Shown piece after piece: positions 14,276 through 23,230 of a stretch of DNA of 32,050 nt (position 1 is its first letter; the number at the start of each line of letters is the position of its first letter). The stretch is taken from NCBI GenBank assembly GCA_046719575.1, contig JBDNCP010000042.1:1-32050 (forward strand). The letters run 5' to 3'. The notes beneath the pieces are model-generated. The model did not search any database. It saw only the letters and a list, made by a program, of their open reading frames with translations, and had not been told where the DNA came from. A program made the translations under genes and the position numbers. This DNA is from Thermoleptolyngbya sp046719575. GTDB lineage: Bacteria; Cyanobacteriota; Cyanobacteriia; Elainellales; Elainellaceae.

Positions 14276-15325
14276 ATGATTCCCGTGATTCTGGCAGGCG
14301 GCAAGGGCGAGCGATTTTGGCCCCTCAGCCGCAAGGCTCGCCCCAAGCAGTTTCTAAGCCTTGATGGCAGCGGCAGAAGTTTGCTCCAGGCAACGGGCGA
14401 TCGCCTCCTTGATCTTGCTGGCGGCTGGGACGGGCTATGGGTGATTACGGCAGCGCACCTGGCCGAGGGCGTGCGAGAGCAGATGCCCGATCTGCCAGAT
14501 GCGAACCTGCTGGTGGAAAGCGAAGGACGAGACACGGCTCCGGCGGTAGCCTGGGCGACGCTGGAGATTGCCCGCCGCTATGGAGAGGAGGCAATTGTTG
14601 GGTTTTTCCCAGCGGATCACTGGATTGGCGACCTGTCAGCCTTTCACAATACGCTGCGGGCTGCGGTAGAACTGGCGCGAGAACGGGGGGCGATTGCCAC
14701 GCTGGGCATTGCACCGAGCTTCCCCTCAACAGGCTACGGCTACATCGAGCAGGGCGACCCCGCAGGAACCTATCTCGACTGCGCCGCCTACCGGGTCAGC
14801 CGTTTCACCGAAAAGCCCGACCGCGCCACGGCGGAGACTTTCCTTGCCAGCGGATGCTTTAGCTGGAATAGCGGCATGTTTATCTTTCAGGCAGGGGTAA
14901 TGTTGGCAGAATTAGAAGCCCACGCGCCCTACGTCATGCAGCCGCTTATGAAAGACGGCCCAGCGGCCTATCCCAAGCTGCCCAAGCAAAGCATCGACTA
15001 TGCCGTGATGGAAAAGACCGATCGCGCCTACGTGCTGCCTGTATCCTTTAGCTGGGACGATCTGGGTGACTGGAACGCCATCGAGCGGCTACTCAAGGGT
15101 GACAATCCCAATGTAGAACTGGCGCGTCATGTCGGGCTAGACACCCAGGGCGCACTGTTTTACGCTACCGACAGTGAGGATTTGATTGTCACCATTGGGC
15201 TAGAAGATACGGTCATTGTGCGCGACCACAAAGTGACGCTAGTGGTGAAGAAAGACCGCACCCAGGAAATCAAGCAAGTCCTCAAGGCACTGCAAGACGA
15301 CCCTCAATATCACCACCTACTATAA
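14276..15325 (+). CDS. manC: Mannose-1-phosphate guanylyltransferase
   Basis: This enzyme makes GDP-mannose from GTP and mannose-1-phosphate, feeding glycan and exopolysaccharide synthesis. The 349-residue protein is the short, single-domain form without a phosphomannose-isomerase domain. The N-terminal nucleotide-binding signature VILAGGKGERFWPLSRKARPKQF (residues 3-25; key residues GGKGERFWPLSR and PKQF) is intact, followed by VITAAHLAEGVREQ, VGFFPADHWIGD, LGIAPSFPSTGYGYIEQG, RFTEKPDRATAE, CFSWNSGMFIF and SFSWDDLGDWNAI, all standard for the family. The ATG at 14276 follows GAGGAGC. The neighbour across the intergenic region is an LCP protein, which uses lipid-linked glycans, so a joint role in wall or capsule polysaccharide is plausible. 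Confidence 0.94.
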   Translation: MIPVILAGGKGERFWPLSRKARPKQFLSLDGSGRSLLQATGDRLLDLAGGWDGLWVITAAHLAEGVREQMPDLPDANLLVESEGRDTAPAVAWATLEIARRYGEEAIVGFFPADHWIGDLSAFHNTLRAAVELARERGAIATLGIAPSFPSTGYGYIEQGDPAGTYLDCAAYRVSRFTEKPDRATAETFLASGCFSWNSGMFIFQAGVMLAELEAHAPYVMQPLMKDGPAAYPKLPKQSIDYAVMEKTDRAYVLPVSFSWDDLGDWNAIERLLKGDNPNVELARHVGLDTQGALFYATDSEDLIVTIGLEDTVIVRDHKVTLVVKKDRTQEIKQVLKALQDDPQYHHLL

Positions 15326-15399
15326 GTTACCTTTGCGCCAACCCAGCATTTGCGCTAGGTCGCCCTCGGCTGTAAGCCCCGTCCCACAGAAGCTTGGCC

Positions 15400-17016
15400 T
15401 TATCGCTTGACCACAGCAGGGGCGATCGCCGCTGTCAGGGCTTCTTCCAGGTCAGCGCGGCCGAGGCGCTGTTCTAAAATTCGCATCACCTCACGCCCAA
15501 AATCGTTGGGGTTTTGTCGCCACGCTTGCAGGCACACCTCACCAAAGAACGAGCCAAGTGGTTCCGGGTTCCACAGCAGCTTTTTCGCTACCCAAGGCAG
15601 GTGAATCGCCAGCGGATCGTAGCCTTTTTGCAAAATGCCGTGGTCAAAGGCGTATTGCTCCAAGTGCGTGTGGGGCTGGAGTCCAATAAAGAAGATGGCA
15701 GGCTCTACTTTATCTTCGCCAAAGATTTCCTCCAGAGCGCGATGGTAGGCGATGGTCTGGCGAATCGTGTCGAAGGTTTCGTCGATCACATTGAAGGAAT
15801 AGTTGACTGACACCAGGCTATTGAACCCTGCTGCCTTTAGATCGCGGCAATTTTGCAGCACCGTCCGCAGGTTATAGCCCATCCGCATCTTGCGGACGAG
15901 TTCCTGAGAGCCGCTGGTGATGCCAATCTCAAAATAGTTCATGCCCGTTTGCACCATCAGCTCACAGAGGCGGGGGGTCAGGTTGTCGGCACGGATGTAG
16001 GCCGCCCAGTGGATGTCGGTCATACCCGCATCGACGATTTTTTGCAGTAGCTCCTCTGCGTCGTCGATGAATTTGCGGGCGGGAATAAACTGCGCGTCAG
16101 TAAACCAGAAATTGCGAACGCCGCGCCGATAAAGCTGCTGCATTTCTGCCACCACCTCATCGGCGGGGTTAATCCGCACCTGTTTGCCTTCGACAACGGT
16201 GTAGATGCAGTAGCAGCAGTTGTGGGGACAGCCGCGCTTGGTTTGCACACCGATATAAAAATCCTGATCTTGCAGATAGTAGCTAAATTCGGGCCAGATT
16301 TCGGCGATGTAGTCGTAGTTACACGCGCCTTTTTCCAGCGGGGCGGGCTGCTCGTGAATCAGGCGATCGCGCGGTTTCGTCTCGCCCACCACATAGCAGC
16401 GCTCATCCGAAAAATCTTGCCCCCGCAGCAGCTTTTCTAGCAGCGCCTCGCCCTCGCCAACGGAAATAATGCTGCCCTTGGGGAGTAGGTTGCCCAACTG
16501 TTCATAAAACACGCTGACGGCTCCGCCGCCCACCACCAGCCGAACTCCCGGGCAGTAGCGCTGTGCCCGCCTGAGGCCACGCTTAATCAAACCCTCGTTG
16601 CGCCACAGTTCGGTGAGGTAGGACGCGGCCATCCGGAAGCCGCCGATCGCCCCCCGCAGCTTGATCAACGGATTGCGAGCGTAGTAGAACTCGAAGGCAT
16701 TTTGCAGCGGGTTGCCGCCGCGCCCGCCGACCGGGGCATAGATTTGAATGTCGCGCCAAGAAAACACCAGCAGCGTCGGGCGAAACTCGTCGATGCAGCG
16801 GTCGAGCGCAGGGCCAAAATCTAGCGGCGGCACGGCTCCCAAGTCGAAGATGCGCTGCTGTACGTCGGGAAAGACCTTGTGGACATGATCAGACAAGTAG
16901 ACGACACCAATGGGAAAGATTGGATTGCACGGAAGGCGCACGTATAGCACCCGCTCAAACAGGAGGCGATCGCGGCGGGTGAGCGGTGTCGGCGGAGACA
17001 TCAACTGCGCTGTCAT
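15400..17016 (-). CDS. B12-binding-domain radical SAM protein
   Basis: The 538-residue protein has an N-terminal cobalamin-binding-like region (about 20-200, with FPIGVVYLSDHVHK, VVGGGAVSVF and ISVGEGEALLEKLL) and a radical SAM domain with the cluster motif C263-PHN-C267-CY-C270. Downstream NFWFTDAQFIPARK and YFEIGITSGSQELVRKM are typical of this class of AdoMet enzymes. The substrate cannot be read from the sequence. I recall that cyanobacterial homologues carry database names linking them to photosystem II high-light acclimation, but I cannot verify that this protein is one of them. ATG 17016 is used; a second Met is at residue 6. The C-terminus ends close to and convergent with manC, with no clear shared function. 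Confidence 0.88.
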   Translation of the reverse strand: MTAQLMSPPTPLTRRDRLLFERVLYVRLPCNPIFPIGVVYLSDHVHKVFPDVQQRIFDLGAVPPLDFGPALDRCIDEFRPTLLVFSWRDIQIYAPVGGRGGNPLQNAFEFYYARNPLIKLRGAIGGFRMAASYLTELWRNEGLIKRGLRRAQRYCPGVRLVVGGGAVSVFYEQLGNLLPKGSIISVGEGEALLEKLLRGQDFSDERCYVVGETKPRDRLIHEQPAPLEKGACNYDYIAEIWPEFSYYLQDQDFYIGVQTKRGCPHNCCYCIYTVVEGKQVRINPADEVVAEMQQLYRRGVRNFWFTDAQFIPARKFIDDAEELLQKIVDAGMTDIHWAAYIRADNLTPRLCELMVQTGMNYFEIGITSGSQELVRKMRMGYNLRTVLQNCRDLKAAGFNSLVSVNYSFNVIDETFDTIRQTIAYHRALEEIFGEDKVEPAIFFIGLQPHTHLEQYAFDHGILQKGYDPLAIHLPWVAKKLLWNPEPLGSFFGEVCLQAWRQNPNDFGREVMRILEQRLGRADLEEALTAAIAPAVVKR

Positions 17017-17639
17017 GCTGATAGATGTGATAAATCTGGTGAATCTATAGGTTAAAAAGCGTCAACTCGTCGATTTGCTTTAGCGCTTGTCTGCAAGGTT
17101 GGAACTGTCATGCGCTTAGCGAGCAACGATGCGACCTCTCACAGGACTTTTCAAACAGCTTCTTCAAGCAGTTGCTTAGAGGCAGGGATTAAAAGCGAGG
17201 TAGAGGCAGGTATCAAATCTGAGACGCTTATTTATATATCTTTACGATACCATCGACTTTCTTGGCGTGCATCGAAGTTTCGTATCTAGAGGCATAAAAC
17301 GCCCCAAAAACACGATAGCCTTCTTGAGGACAGGCGATGTAATCTGCGCTGGAGCTTCTATCTGAGCAGAGGGTCGGGTGGGCTTGACACGACCTCACAG
17401 GATGTTCATCTGTCTAAAAGCCTGTCTAAAAGCCTGTCTAAAAGCGCCTGATAAGCGGTAGCTAGCCAGAATGCTGAACCAGAGACAGAGCTAGCGCTGC
17501 TAGCTGTTGACTTTATGCGGGGATCACATTCCCGTAAATTTTTGCGTGCCGATTGTTGGTAGTTGAGTTTACAGCCTTGGGGATCGTGGGATGTTAGGGT
17601 TAAAGCACCCACGCAATTATCACGAGGCTCCCCACGGCT
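17017..17639. repeat. 623-base intergenic region with a triple 12-base repeat
   Basis: No convincing gene is seen. CTGTCTAAAAGC is repeated three times without change at 17410-17421, 17422-17433 and 17434-17445. A minus-strand open frame over it (17406-17648) reads the repeat as LLDRLLDRLLDR and looks like a by-product. The stretch should hold the promoters of the radical SAM gene and of the DUF1830 gene. An AT-rich segment at about 17226-17255 is the most promoter-like part. Confidence 0.6.
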
Positions 17640-17984
17640 ATGGCGCAAATTATTGATCCCGTCCCCTCTGACAAGTCAGTTCACATTCTCTGCTGCTATG
17701 TGAACGCTACGAGCAAGATCCAGATTGCTCGCATCACCAATATTCCTGGCTGGTATTTTGAGCGCGTGGTGTTTCCGGGGCAGCGGCTCATTTTTGAAGC
17801 TGTGCCTGGTGCTATGCTAGAAATTCACTGCGGCATGATGGCCAGCGCAATTCTGTCTGACACGATCCCGTGCGATCGCCTCCTGATCGAAGACGAGCTT
17901 GACGCAACGTTTGAGTCCTCTGAAGCAGGGTTCAACAGTATTCCAGTTCGTCAGTCCTTCGCGGCGGCCACGGCTGCAGAATAG
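17640..17984 (+). CDS. DUF1830 domain protein
   Basis: A 114-residue protein of a family found essentially in cyanobacteria and of unknown function. The diagnostic core is clear: ILCCYVNATSKIQIARITN near residues 16-34, then GWYFERVVFPGQRLIFEAVP (about 37-56) and LEIHCGMMASAILSDTIPCDRL. The C-terminus (after about residue 85) is Ser/Ala-rich and variable. No signal peptide or membrane helix is seen, so it is probably cytoplasmic. ATG 17640 gives the family's usual length. A strong intrinsic terminator lies 60 bases downstream, so it is probably transcribed alone. Confidence 0.9.
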   Translation: MAQIIDPVPSDKSVHILCCYVNATSKIQIARITNIPGWYFERVVFPGQRLIFEAVPGAMLEIHCGMMASAILSDTIPCDRLLIEDELDATFESSEAGFNSIPVRQSFAAATAAE

Positions 17985-18046
17985 CTTGGTTGAGTTTGAG
18001 CGCTTGGTTGCAGGTTTCATCTCCGAGGTTGAGAAGCAAGTTAGGA

Positions 18047-18079
18047 GGGGGCGTAGGCGCTCCCTTTTTTCGTTTTTTT
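18047..18079 (+). terminator. Intrinsic terminator after the DUF1830 gene
   Basis: GGGGGCG (18047-18053) pairs with CGCTCCC (18058-18064), with one G-T wobble and a TAGG loop, followed by six T, CG and seven T. This is a textbook rho-independent terminator on the plus strand. It is the only strong one noticed in the window. It separates the DUF1830 gene from the convergent PDH E2 gene. Confidence 0.85.
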
Positions 18080-18111
18080 GTCTTTTTTGCTTGGCTGAAT
18101 CCTTGGATCGC

Positions 18112-19407
18112 CTACAGGGTCAGCGATTGCGCGTCAGTTTCGATGAGCTTGGCTAGGTCTTGGAGGAACGCTGCTGCATGGGCACCATAAATTATTCGGT
18201 GATCGGCAGTCAGGTTGACCTGCATCTGCGATCGCACACCAAACATCCCCTCTGCGGTAGCCACCACCTGCGGACGCGATGCGCCAATTGCCAGGATTGC
18301 GCCCTGCCCTGGCGGCAAGATTGCGTCAAACCGATCGACTCCAAACATCCCCAAGTTGGAGAGGGTAAACGTGCCCGTGCTATATTCCGCAGGCTGCAGT
18401 TGCTTTGAGCGGGCGCGATCGACCAGATCCTTCCAGGTACGCGACAGGGTGTAGATATCCATCTGGTCGGCGGCTTGCAGGACGGGCGTGATCAGCCCGC
18501 CATCATCCATCGCTACTGCCACCGCCACATTGATGCCACTGTTGTACTGAATGCCTTGTTCGGTATAGGCCGCGTAAAGTAGCGGGTGCTTTTTCAGGGT
18601 CACGGCAACCGCCTTGGCTAGCAGCGCCGTCATCGTCACGCCCTTAGACTTAATCTGCTTGTAGAGCTTGTCTAGGTTGTCGGTGGTGATGGTGTAGCCG
18701 ACGTGGAAGATGGGCACCTCCAGGCTGGCGACCATGTTTCGCACGACGGCATTTTGCAAGGTGGTCAGGGGCACAACCTGGCCCGGTGTGACGGGAGCCG
18801 CCGAAGCAGGAGCGGGCTTTGGAACCGCCGGAGCAGGAGTGGGAGCCGATGCAACTGTTGGAGCCGCAACCGGGGCCGGAGTAGCAGGCGCGGACACCTT
18901 GCCAACTGCGGCTTCTACATCTTCCGCTACGATGCGCCCGTGGGGGCCACTACCTTTGACTGTGGTTAGGTCAACCTTGAGTTCTTTGGCCAGCTTGCGG
19001 GCGCGGGGCGATACCACGAGTCGTCCCGAACTGCCGTTGCTACTGGCGATCGCCTCCTCTGCTACAGCGGCCACAGGTTCTGGCGCGGCGGCAGGGGTGG
19101 ACGTAGCAGCGCTGGAGACAGGCTTGGATGCACTGGCAGCCTTCTGCTTTGCAATTTCAATCTCCGCTTCGGTTTCAGCAATTAGGGCGATCGCCTCGCC
19201 CACCGGAGCCGTGCTGCCTGCATCTACAATAATCGTCGCCAGATAGCCCTCGTAAAACGACTCCACATCCATGTCGGCCTTATCGGACTCAACCACCACC
19301 ACGGTTTCGCCCTTTTCGATTTTGTCGCCCGGTGCTTTTACCCAGGAAACAATTTTTCCCTCGGTCATCGTAGAACTGAGCGCAGGCATGAAAACTTCGT
19401 GGATCAT
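18112..19407 (-). CDS. pdhC: Pyruvate dehydrogenase E2, dihydrolipoamide acetyltransferase (plastid/cyanobacterial type)
   Basis: E2 is the core of the pyruvate dehydrogenase complex: its lipoyl arm carries the acetyl group from E1 to CoA. From ATG 19407 the protein has 431 residues. It has one lipoyl domain (1-75, lipoylated Lys43 in ESDKADMD), an Ala/Pro-rich linker, a peripheral-subunit-binding domain (SPRARKLAKELKVDL then GPHGRIVAEDV), a second Ala/Pro linker and the acyltransferase domain ending in SLTL. The usual HRxxDG catalytic motif reads HRIIYGA; the plant plastid enzyme, as I recall, shares this form, so it is a lineage trait rather than a defect. The longer frame from TTG 19422 is not needed. 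lipA, which makes the lipoyl group, is about 10 kb away. Confidence 0.95.
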   Translation of the reverse strand: MIHEVFMPALSSTMTEGKIVSWVKAPGDKIEKGETVVVVESDKADMDVESFYEGYLATIIVDAGSTAPVGEAIALIAETEAEIEIAKQKAASASKPVSSAATSTPAAAPEPVAAVAEEAIASSNGSSGRLVVSPRARKLAKELKVDLTTVKGSGPHGRIVAEDVEAAVGKVSAPATPAPVAAPTVASAPTPAPAVPKPAPASAAPVTPGQVVPLTTLQNAVVRNMVASLEVPIFHVGYTITTDNLDKLYKQIKSKGVTMTALLAKAVAVTLKKHPLLYAAYTEQGIQYNSGINVAVAVAMDDGGLITPVLQAADQMDIYTLSRTWKDLVDRARSKQLQPAEYSTGTFTLSNLGMFGVDRFDAILPPGQGAILAIGASRPQVVATAEGMFGVRSQMQVNLTADHRIIYGAHAAAFLQDLAKLIETDAQSLTL

Positions 19408-19740
19408 GGAGCGGCTTCCCAAATCGTGAGTAAAGGTGAAATGCGGTCTAAGGGGTCGAGTCAGTCACTATCGACTGCGAATCAATTGTGGCTGTCGATC
19501 CCAAAATCGTGGCTGTCGATCCCAAAATCTTTGCGGCTAAGCTTGCAACAAGCTGACGAAGGCGCAAGGCAGCAGATTGAATTGTAACGCGATACGAAGC
19601 AGTTTTTAGGCGCGAGAGGTTCGGGGAGGGAGGAAGAACGAAGAGAGAAGAACGAAGAGAGAAGAACGAAGAGGTTCCGTTTTTCGTTTTTCGTTTTTCG
19701 CTTTTCGTTTTTCCCTTCCACCCCTTTCCCCCATCGCCTC
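19408..19740. repeat. Repeat-dense 333-base region: 21-base tandem, 14-base and 7-base arrays
   Basis: Three tandem arrays lie side by side. A 21-base unit beginning GTGGCTGTCGATCCC occurs twice, identically (19488-19508, 19509-19529). A 14-base purine unit, GAAGAACGAAGAGA, occurs three times (19633-19674). The heptamer GTTTTTC occurs five times, once with a C change (19679-19713). The purine array followed by the pyrimidine array could pair partly into a long imperfect hairpin. The heptamer resembles the short tandemly repeated repetitive sequences known in cyanobacteria. No gene is seen. Confidence 0.8.
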
Positions 19741-20211
19741 CTAAAGCTCTCCCCGAATCTCCTCCACAACGCCGTCCCGCAGCAGCACTTCGATTTGCAT
19801 CTTGCGGATCAGGTTATCGCCCATCTCGACGCGGCAGAAGCCTTCGACCAGTCCTTCGCTGACCTCTTGATCCATATCGAGCAGTTGCACCTGCTGAAGT
19901 TGCAGCAAGACTTGGTTGCGGCGCTCCAGGATTTCGCTTTTGCGCTGGTTTACCTGGAGCTGAAAGTTATTCATTTGTTGGGCGATCGCCGGGTCGTCGG
20001 GTCGGATGATTTGCTTTCGCATTTCCGCCATCATGCGCTGCTCTTGGGTTTCAAGCTGCTGCTTTTGTTCGTCAAGCTGGTCAATCTGGAGCTGAAGCTG
20101 CTGCTGTTTTTCTTCTTTCCAGCGGGGGGTGACCACAGCCTTGACGTTCACGGCGCGTTTGAGGAGCAAGTAGGATTGGGAGGGGTCCATGAGGAAGTTG
20201 AAATCGTCCAT
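19741..20211 (-). CDS. YlqD-family protein
   Basis: The 156-residue protein opens with MDDFNFLMDPSQSYLLLKRAVNVKAVVTPRWKEEKQQQL, of which LLLKRAVNVKAVVTPRWKEE is diagnostic of YlqD-type proteins. It then forms a long Gln/Glu-rich coiled coil (about residues 33-110, with LQIDQLDEQKQQLETQEQRM). A small C-terminal beta domain (VEGFCRVEMGDNLIRKMQIEVLLRDGVVEEI) resembles the family's sandwich-like end. The function of YlqD proteins is unknown; no signal peptide or membrane helix is present. It lies 97 bases downstream of the acyl-ACP synthetase stop on the same strand, so the two may be cotranscribed. Confidence 0.85.
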   Translation of the reverse strand: MDDFNFLMDPSQSYLLLKRAVNVKAVVTPRWKEEKQQQLQLQIDQLDEQKQQLETQEQRMMAEMRKQIIRPDDPAIAQQMNNFQLQVNQRKSEILERRNQVLLQLQQVQLLDMDQEVSEGLVEGFCRVEMGDNLIRKMQIEVLLRDGVVEEIRGEL

Positions 20212-20308
20212 TGAATAAGGGTTTGAAGTGTTTGTGCAACGATGGGGTGCAACACTCTGGCGATCGCCCTACCGCCGCTCCCAAACCATACAAAATGCGG
20301 GAACGACC

Positions 20309-22231
20309 TCAGGCAAACATCGATTCGATCATACTGCTATAGCGTTCCATCACAACGTTGCGACGCACTTTTAGCGTTTGAGTCAGCAGCCCATTATCTA
20401 CCGTAAATGGCTCACTGAGGATGCGGAACGGCCCAATCCGCTCATCCGGACGGAAGCCCGGCCGATTTTGCACCGCCTGAGTCAACTCCCGGCGAATCAA
20501 ATCCTGCACAGGCTTAGACTCCAGGTTAATCGTGCCATCAGCATTTCGCACTGCTTCACCCTGGGTCGCCGCCCAAGATTCCAGCGTTTCCAGATTAGGC
20601 ACCACCAGCGCCCCAATCATTCGCTGATCCTGCCCCACCAGCATTACTTGGTCAATATACACGCTGCGGATGATGGCGTTTTCGATCGGCTGCGGCTCGA
20701 TGTTTTCGCCATTGGTGAGAACGATCGTGTCCTTAGCGCGACCCGTAATAATCAGGTCGCCCCACTGCGTCACCCAGCCGAGGTCGCCCGTATCGAACCA
20801 GCCGTCCGGGTCGATGGCCTTGCGGGTGGCTTCAGGATTTTTGTAATAGCCCTGCATGACCTGCGGGCCGCGAATCAAGATTAACCCCTGCTGACCCTGG
20901 GGCAAATCCTGACGAGTTTCCGGGTTGACGATGCGCGTCTCCGTATAGGGCAGGGGCTGCCCATCGGCCCCGCGCATGTTATGCCTGACGCGGCGGACAT
21001 GGGTAATGGGCGAGGTTTCCGTCAGCCCATAGCCGCCCAAAATCTGAATGCCTGCCATTTCAAAAAAGTCTTCCAAATGCTCTGCAATGGAGCCGCCGCC
21101 ACTGACGACGAATTTAATTTGTCCGCCGATGCCGTCGCGCACCTTTTGGAACACTAGCCGATCCGCCAGCAGGTAGACCGGAGACGTAATTGCCACTTCG
21201 GCCATCGCTTTTAGCTTGTCTAGCGGCGATGGGTTGAGGTTTTCCAGGTTCAGCCCTTGCAGCGTGCGGTTGGCTTTGACGTAGCGATCGCTCTGCGCCA
21301 GCAAGAAATTCACCAGCTTTTGCTTTTTCTCTGGTTGCTCGCGGAACTGTTTCTGAATGCCTTCATAAATCGACTCCCACAGGCGCGGTACGCCGACCAT
21401 AAACTGCGGGCGAAACTCCTTTAGGTCTTTTTTGACAAAGCGAATATTGGTGTAAATTTGCGTGCAGCCGTGGGCAAAGATGAAATATTCAAACGTACGC
21501 TCGTAGCAGTGCCAGATGGGGAGAATGCTGAGGACGCGATCGCCCGGTTGCGGCTCCACCACCGTCGCCGCCCCCTCCACCTGCGACAGCAAGTTGCCGT
21601 GGCTCAGCATCACCCCCTTGGGCACGCCAGATGTTCCTGAGGTATACATCAGCGTGGCCAGCGTGTCGCGGGTGCGCTGGGTGGGCGGCTGCACGGCACG
21701 GTCTTTGCCCATCTCCAACACCTGCGAAAAGTTGAGAATCTTTAACCCCGGAGCCTCCAGTGTTTCGTCCGTCAGCAGGATCACCGTTTGCAGCGGCAGG
21801 TCATCCAAATTGGGCGAGACTTTCTTCAGCGTGGCTGCGTCTTCGGTAATCAGCGCCACGGCTTCGCTGTTGTCGAGAATAAACCGCAGTTCGCCTCGGT
21901 CTGCCTGGGAGCCGCGCACCGCGTCGATCGCCCCAGCGGTCATAATGCCCTGGTCGGCAATCAGCCAGCGGGGGCGGTTGTCGGAAAACAAAGCGACGCG
22001 ATCGCCCTCCTGAATACCCAACGCTTGCAACCCTGCGGCAAATTGCAAGATCTGCTGATACAGCTCGGCGTAGGTCAGCTTGATCTCCGGCGTGCTGTGG
22101 GGATCATGCACAGCAGTTAAATCGGCAATCTCCGGTCGCTGGGCACAGCGGGCAAACAATTCAGGAACCGCTTGCATTTGGCCAAAGGGCGATTTGCTCA
22201 ATGGGGCAACAGTAGACACGGCAGCAGTCAT
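20309..22231 (-). CDS. aas: Long-chain acyl-ACP/acyl-CoA synthetase (AMP-forming)
   Basis: The enzyme activates free fatty acids through an acyl-AMP intermediate. Cyanobacterial members of this group (for example the Synechocystis enzyme) act mainly as acyl-ACP synthetases that recycle fatty acids released from membranes. The 640-residue protein from ATG 22231 contains the AMP-binding loop YTSGTSGVPKG (about residues 196-206), SILPIWHCYERTFEYFIFAHG, the GVPRLWESIYEGI segment, VVSGGGSIAEHLEDFF, ILGGYGLTETSPITHVRR and the hinge region GWFDTGDLGW, ITGRAKDTIVLTNGENIEPQPIE. These are in the expected order. The longer frame from TTG 22285 is disfavoured because GAGGG precedes the internal ATG at 7 bases. 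Choice between acyl-ACP and acyl-CoA cannot be made from motifs alone. Confidence 0.93.
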   Translation of the reverse strand: MTAAVSTVAPLSKSPFGQMQAVPELFARCAQRPEIADLTAVHDPHSTPEIKLTYAELYQQILQFAAGLQALGIQEGDRVALFSDNRPRWLIADQGIMTAGAIDAVRGSQADRGELRFILDNSEAVALITEDAATLKKVSPNLDDLPLQTVILLTDETLEAPGLKILNFSQVLEMGKDRAVQPPTQRTRDTLATLMYTSGTSGVPKGVMLSHGNLLSQVEGAATVVEPQPGDRVLSILPIWHCYERTFEYFIFAHGCTQIYTNIRFVKKDLKEFRPQFMVGVPRLWESIYEGIQKQFREQPEKKQKLVNFLLAQSDRYVKANRTLQGLNLENLNPSPLDKLKAMAEVAITSPVYLLADRLVFQKVRDGIGGQIKFVVSGGGSIAEHLEDFFEMAGIQILGGYGLTETSPITHVRRVRHNMRGADGQPLPYTETRIVNPETRQDLPQGQQGLILIRGPQVMQGYYKNPEATRKAIDPDGWFDTGDLGWVTQWGDLIITGRAKDTIVLTNGENIEPQPIENAIIRSVYIDQVMLVGQDQRMIGALVVPNLETLESWAATQGEAVRNADGTINLESKPVQDLIRRELTQAVQNRPGFRPDERIGPFRILSEPFTVDNGLLTQTLKVRRNVVMERYSSMIESMFA

Positions 22232-22806
22232 GGGAGTTCCCTCAGCGCTAGACGGCTCAACAAAAACGCTCAAAAGCTCAGACAATATCCCATAGGATGC
22301 TTTCCAACGTTTTGTTTCTGGCTTTTGTTTCTGGCTTTTGTTTCTGGCTCTAGTTTAGGCAGCATCGTGTCATGCGACACCCCTGTCTCGGACACTCGCG
22401 CCAAAATCGCCAACTGTCCGCCTAGTTGGCTCTCAATCCTCAACCCACAACCCCAGTTTCTATCTTGCGTTCAGGTGAATCTTTTGGCGATCTTTTAAGA
22501 TTGGCAAGCTCACGCGCTAGAATTGGCCGTTGGGACTCTTTTGCAAGTGTCCTGGTTAGGGATTTCAGATAAAGTCTAAAGCTTAAAGCCAAAGCTTAAA
22601 GTTCAAGGCTTAAAGTTCAAGCCCAAAAGTCTAAAGTCAAGACCTACAGTCAAAGCACACAATCCAAAAGTAGTTTGTTTAAGGATATCCCGTGCGGTTC
22701 ATCGGTTGACTGCCTACTTTATTCGCTGTCAGTTCTCAAGGCTGTCAGTTCTTAAAGAATCTGCACCACTATCTATCCCACTATCTATCAAAGACACTCG
22801 AAACCC
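22232..22806. repeat. 575-base intergenic region with several tandem duplications
   Basis: No gene is seen. TTTTGTTTCTGGC is repeated three times without change (22310-22322, 22323-22335, 22336-22348). A 90-base stretch of degenerate CTTAAAG/TCTAAAG units runs from about 22566 to 22660. A 16-base near-tandem starts GCTGTCAGTTCT (22725-22740, 22741-22756), and CCACTATCTATC is exactly duplicated (22766-22777, 22778-22789) just before the DUF427 gene. Promoters of both divergent genes should lie here. Confidence 0.7.
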
Positions 22807-23091
22807 ATGCCCAAAGCAACTTGGAACGGAGCCGTGCTAGCTGAGAGCGATCGCTGCGTGGTGGTCGAAGGCAACCAATACTTCCCGCCCGATGCCATTA
22901 AATCTGAATATTTTCAGCCCAGCGACACCCACACCACCTGTCCTTGGAAAGGCGTTGCCAGCTACTACAACATCGTGGTCGAGGGCCAGGTCAACAAAGA
23001 TGCCGCCTGGTACTATCCAGCGCCAAAGGATGCTGCCAAGGAAATTGCAGGGCACGTTGCCTTTTGGCGCGGCGTGAAGGTCGAAGTTTAA
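22807..23091 (+). CDS. DUF427 domain protein
   Basis: A 94-residue cytoplasmic protein of the DUF427 family. The core WNGAVLAESDRCVVVEGNQYFPP (residues 6-28; key parts GAVLAES and GNQYFP), then CPWKGVASYYNIVVEG (around 45-60) and AWYYPAPKDAAKEIAGHVAFW are characteristic. The family is widespread in bacteria and has no settled biochemical role. ATG 22807 gives the full domain. It is followed by 139 bases of non-coding DNA and then the DUF3038-DUF4335 pair, with no evident shared function. Confidence 0.9.
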   Translation: MPKATWNGAVLAESDRCVVVEGNQYFPPDAIKSEYFQPSDTHTTCPWKGVASYYNIVVEGQVNKDAAWYYPAPKDAAKEIAGHVAFWRGVKVEV

Positions 23092-23230
23092 AACACGGGC
23101 AACCTAAAGTCGAACCCTCCAGTCATAGCGTTCTAGTGATACAGGTTTGTCCGGGTGCTGGTTATCCAAATCTGGTCGTCAAAATGCTGGCAGACTGGCT
23201 CTCTGGGGCAGGCCGAGATGAATTCACCGC

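Noticed and set aside
17406..17648. 80-residue minus-strand frame containing LLDRLLDRLLDR
   Set aside because: The C-terminal repeat is only the 12-base intergenic tandem read in frame; no ribosome binding site or family resemblance, and it overlaps the DUF1830 start.
18112..19407. PDH E2 inactive because the HRxxDG motif reads HRIIYGA
   Set aside because: The plastid and cyanobacterial E2 form, as I recall, has the same variant, so it is a lineage feature.
22172..22498. 108-residue plus-strand frame in the aas upstream region
   Set aside because: The central part translates the triple 13-base repeat (FWLLFLAFVSG-like), overlaps aas in antisense and has no ribosome binding site.
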